Below are positions 63,607 through 64,000 of a stretch of DNA of 64,000 bases, piece by piece. The notes beneath the pieces were generated by a model. That model was not told where the DNA came from and did no database searches. It saw nothing but the letters and a program-made list of their open reading frames with translations. This DNA is from Acanthochromis polyacanthus (lineage: Eukaryota > Chordata > Actinopteri > Pomacentridae): contig NC_067131.1 in NCBI RefSeq assembly GCF_021347895.1, positions 12,242,653 to 12,306,652 of the forward strand, read 5' to 3'. The position numbers were made by a program, and so were the translations under genes. Within the stretch, counting starts at the first letter, position 1. Each line of letters begins with the position of its first letter.

Positions 63607-64000
63607 AGATAAGGTTAAGATGATGTCTTCACCTCCAACTCCACAAATGATTGCTGATTACAATACGGGATTATAAAAGCAAGTCCTACGAGCTCAACAA
63701 TACTGTCAGATATTAAATGTCAAATGAAAAATACATCAGTGATAAAAGAAAAGCTCTCAAGACTCATTGTGCAAGAAATCAAAATATCCAGTTCTAACCA
63801 ACCACAAATGTAGTGCTTCATAGAGGACTCTCATCACAGTGAATCCATCAGGCATCAGCGCATTTTTTTGGTTTAGTATCAGGAACATGATTTCAACATT
63901 CTACCAAGAGATGCTCACAGCCGCCTTCTGCTGCAATAAAAACTGAACAGGTTATAAAAGAGTAAGGGTCACAGTCTGTACTTCATGACTGGATTGCCTC
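63607..64000. other. noncoding window edge
   Basis: AT-rich; nothing recognised. Confidence 0.6.

Overview
This is a eukaryotic, teleost-type genomic window. The only cellular gene I can support is a complete three-exon kcnj3 (GIRK1/Kir3.1, G-protein-gated inward-rectifier potassium channel) on the minus strand, exons at 60295-59627, 49778-49562 and 49157-48493. A spiny-rayed fish (percomorph-like) is suggested by the KCNJ3 protein combined with many dispersed repeats I recognise as typical of teleost genomes; the species cannot be named from this window.

Layout: (1) 1-48,400 is the 3' flank of kcnj3, about 48 kb in which I find no credible exon. It holds dinucleotide microsatellites, non-LTR retrotransposon relics (10.9-11.5, 26.15-26.85, 28.87-29.29, 31.13-32.05 kb), a PIF/Harbinger transposase relic (46.6-46.9 kb), an inverted-repeat element with telomere-like sequence inside a CA microsatellite (7.4-7.66 kb), a 1.1-kb element bounded by TTAA inverted repeats (14.36-15.48 kb), and several short dispersed repeats. 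A few GC-balanced, unique-looking blocks (8.4-8.65, 13.87-14.15, 20.04-20.48, 34.4-34.6, 45.2-45.4 kb) could be regulatory. (2) 48.49-60.30 kb is kcnj3, with a 9.85-kb first intron holding an L1-like ORF2 C-terminal relic (52.96-53.64 kb) and two short teleost repeats, and a compact 404-bp second intron. (3) 60.3-60.9 kb is the presumed 5'UTR and promoter, with G-rich/CACCC tracts and no evident TATA box. (4) 61.08-63.61 kb is a dense stack of at least five different repeats (a MITE-like end, an RTE-like LINE tail, an end rich in palindromes and GGTAT/ATACC motifs, a LINE-derived ORF relic, and a LINE/SINE-like 3' tail).

Biologically the window is one neuronal/cardiac channel gene in a repeat-littered gene-poor region. 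The spliced channel is predicted to be 516 residues and keeps the GIRK1 signatures (pore-helix Phe126, rectification Asp162, PIP2-binding basic residues, the G-beta-gamma Leu322, and LPxKLxRM-type repeats in the long C-tail). It has one notable change: threonine instead of the aromatic residue right after the GYG selectivity filter. I found no clear novel multi-gene system. The most interesting items are that filter-adjacent substitution, the inverted-repeat elements, the Harbinger relic with a lost catalytic Asp, and the candidate noncoding elements in the desert. All family assignments are by eye; no search was run.
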